A DNA stretch of 64,000 nucleotides. Origin: Pararhizobium qamdonense. GTDB taxonomy: Bacteria; Pseudomonadota; Alphaproteobacteria; Rhizobiales; Rhizobiaceae. The DNA is taken from NCBI RefSeq assembly GCF_029277445.1, contig NZ_CP119566.1, forward strand, positions 386,501 to 450,500, in the 5' to 3' direction. Under the pieces are notes generated by a model that searched no databases, was not told the DNA's origin, and saw nothing but the letters and a program-made list of their open reading frames with translations. The position numbers and the translations under genes were made by a program. Shown piece by piece: positions 62,524 through 64,000 of this stretch. Each line of letters opens with the position of its first letter. Within the stretch, counting starts at the first letter, position 1.

Positions 62524-63711
62524 ATGGCTGCAAGACAGGAATTCCAGTGGGACGATGCATTGCTGCTGGAGGATCAACTCTCTGAAGACGAGCGGATGAT
62601 CCGCGACACGGCCCGTGCCTATGCGCAGGACAAGCTACAGCCGCGCGTCATCGATGCCTATCGTAACGAAACCACCGACACCTCGATTTTCCGTGAAATG
62701 GGCGAACTGGGGCTGCTTGGCGTAACGGTGCCGGATACCTATGGCGGCGTCGGCGCATCCTATGTGGCCTATGGCCTGGTTGCCCGCGAGGTCGAGCGGG
62801 TCGATAGCGGCTACCGTTCGATGATGAGCGTGCAATCCTCTCTCGTGATCTATCCCATCCATGCCTATGGCTCGGAAGAGCAGCGCCAGAAATATCTGCC
62901 AAAGCTGATTAGCGGCGAATGGATCGGCTGTTTCGGCCTGACCGAGCCGGATGCCGGCTCGGACCCCGGCGGCATGAAGACGCGGGCGGTGAAGACCGAT
63001 GGCGGCTACCGGCTCACCGGGTCAAAAATGTGGATTTCCAATGCGCCGATCGCCGATGTCTTTGTCGTCTGGGCGAAATCCGAGGCGCATGGCAATGCCA
63101 TTCGCGGCTTCGTCCTGAAAAAGGGCATGCAGGGCCTCTCGGCGCCGAAGATCGGCGGCAAGCTGTCGCTGCGTGCCTCGATTACCGGTGAAATCGTGCT
63201 CGACAATGTCGAGGTCGGCGAGGATGCGCTGCTTCCCAATGTCGAGGGCCTGAAGGGGCCATTCGGCTGCCTCAACCGCGCCCGCTATGGTATTTCCTGG
63301 GGCGTGCTCGGTTCGGCGGAGTTCTGCTGGCATGCGGCCCGGCAATACGGTCTCGACCGCAAGCAGTTCGGCAAGCCCCTGGCGCAGACGCAGCTGTTCC
63401 AGAAGAAGCTCGCCGACATGCAGACCGAAATCACGCTGGGCCTGCAGGCGTCGCTGCGCGTCGGCCAGCTGATGGATGCGGGGCGCATGGCGCCGGAGAT
63501 GATCTCGATCGTCAAGCGCAACAATTGCGGCAAGGCGCTGGATATCGCCCGCGCTGCCCGCGATATGCATGGCGGCAACGGCATTTCCGAGGATTATCAG
63601 GTGATGCGGCATATGGTGAACCTGGAAACGGTGAACACCTATGAAGGCACCCATGACGTGCACGCCCTGATCCTCGGCCGCGCCCAGACCGGGCTGCAGG
63701 CCTTCTTCTGA
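62524..63711 (+). CDS. gcdH: Glutaryl-CoA dehydrogenase
   Basis: A 395-residue FAD enzyme that oxidises and decarboxylates glutaryl-CoA to crotonyl-CoA in lysine/tryptophan/aromatic catabolism. [34 protein letters not shown] is the typical GcdH N-terminus (not of general acyl-CoA dehydrogenases), [30 protein letters not shown] and [16 protein letters not shown] follow, and the catalytic glutamate is E374 in [20 protein letters not shown] 62524 has GGGAGG upstream. It is followed 9 bp later by a CoA-transferase gene, as often found. Confidence 0.94.
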   Translation: MAARQEFQWDDALLLEDQLSEDERMIRDTARAYAQDKLQPRVIDAYRNETTDTSIFREMGELGLLGVTVPDTYGGVGASYVAYGLVAREVERVDSGYRSMMSVQSSLVIYPIHAYGSEEQRQKYLPKLISGEWIGCFGLTEPDAGSDPGGMKTRAVKTDGGYRLTGSKMWISNAPIADVFVVWAKSEAHGNAIRGFVLKKGMQGLSAPKIGGKLSLRASITGEIVLDNVEVGEDALLPNVEGLKGPFGCLNRARYGISWGVLGSAEFCWHAARQYGLDRKQFGKPLAQTQLFQKKLADMQTEITLGLQASLRVGQLMDAGRMAPEMISIVKRNNCGKALDIARAARDMHGGNGISEDYQVMRHMVNLETVNTYEGTHDVHALILGRAQTGLQAFF

Positions 63712-63720
63712 GCGCGGGCA

Positions 63721-64000
63721 TGGAAACGCCGCTGAAGGGTCTGAAAGTTCTTGAGCTTGCCCGTATCCTGGCGGGGCCCTGGATCGGCCAGACACTGGCC
63801 GATCTCGGCGCTGATGTCATCAAGGTGGAAAGCCCGGCTGGCGACGATACCCGGACCTGGGGGCCTCCTTTCATCGAAAGCGAGACCGGCGGCCATCTGG
63901 ATGCCGCTTATTTCCACGCCTGCAACCGGGGAAAGCGCTCCGTCGTGCTCGATTTCACGACTGAAGAGGGGCAGGAAGCGGTGCGGCGGCTGGCGGCGCA
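63721..64000 (+). CDS. CaiB/BaiF-family CoA-transferase (partial, N-terminal end)
   Basis: The first 93 codons are present; the gene runs off the right edge. METPLKGLKVLELARILAGPWIGQTLADLGADVIKVESPAGDDTRTWGPPF matches the start of class III CoA-transferases, and KRSVVLDFTTEEG follows. Its partner gcdH directly upstream suggests that it activates glutarate to glutaryl-CoA from succinyl-CoA or a similar donor. GGCATGG at the start: the ATG at 63721 begins the family sequence. Confidence 0.9.

Overview
The window looks like chromosomal DNA of an alphaproteobacterium of the order Rhizobiales, close to Rhizobium/Agrobacterium. Signs of this are the housekeeping gene orders (obgE-proB-proA-nadD-rsfS-rlmH-envC-ctpA and rplU-rpmA), the direct-repeat LexA box GAAC-N7-GAAC in front of an imuA-imuB-dnaE2 cassette, an Irr-type iron box in front of bfd-bfr, the wealth of ABC importers and catabolic operons, and moderately high GC. 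No insertion sequence, integrase, phage gene or CRISPR array was seen. The first gene (MHS-type MFS transporter) and the last (CaiB/BaiF CoA-transferase) are cut by the window ends.

Layout. 0-2.4 kb: end of an MFS transporter, PAP2 phosphatase, leuB. 2.9-11.2 kb: a sulfur-scavenging block with an FMN reductase, dimethylsulfone monooxygenase SfnG, a complete branched-chain-amino-acid-type (Liv) ABC importer and an SfnB-family flavoenzyme. 11.4-20.7 kb: a second catabolic block of unknown substrate with an SDR, a divergent IclR regulator, two hydratase/decarboxylase-family enzymes, a YCII protein, a cupin, an SsuABC/TauABC-type importer, a fumarylacetoacetate-hydrolase-fold enzyme and an iron-dependent alcohol dehydrogenase. 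A 12-bp sequence occurs both upstream of the SDR and upstream of iclR and is a candidate operator. 20.9-24.5 kb: DoxX, RidA, leuD, a small membrane protein, a CitE-like lyase, DUF1737 and a zincin. leuB and leuD are therefore separated by about 19.5 kb of mostly accessory genes.

24.7-31.5 kb: SOS mutasome imuA-imuB-dnaE2 and the iron-storage pair bfd-bfr. 31.6-44.8 kb: core housekeeping genes, nearly all on the minus strand (rppH, divergent polysaccharide deacetylase, ctpA, envC, rlmH, rsfS, nadD, proA, proB, obgE, two GNATs, rpmA, rplU). 45.1 kb: tRNA-Ser(CGA). 45.4-49.3 kb: an osmoprotectant (OsmF/YehZ-type) ABC importer. 49.3-52.8 kb: uxuA divergent from a GntR-SDR-lyxose-isomerase-like operon, with a perfect palindrome and a related half-site between them; this looks like a uronate/aldonate route with non-standard enzymes. 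52.9-56.1 kb: a lone hydratase-family gene, a flavin reductase, a PNPOx-like stress protein and a DJ-1/PfpI protein. 56.2-59.0 kb: a radical SAM protein translationally coupled to a DUF4130-UdgX fusion, probably a DNA-repair pair. 59.0-64.0 kb: FAD oxidoreductase, LysR regulator, M24 peptidase, glutaryl-CoA dehydrogenase and a CoA-transferase, probably glutarate/lysine-type catabolism.

The best candidates for undescribed biology are the Liv-type transporter inside the sulfone operon, the orphan IclR-controlled catabolic operon, the uxuA cluster with SDR and lyxose-isomerase-like partners, and the radical-SAM/UdgX pair. All function calls come from reading motifs and remembered family features; no database search was run.
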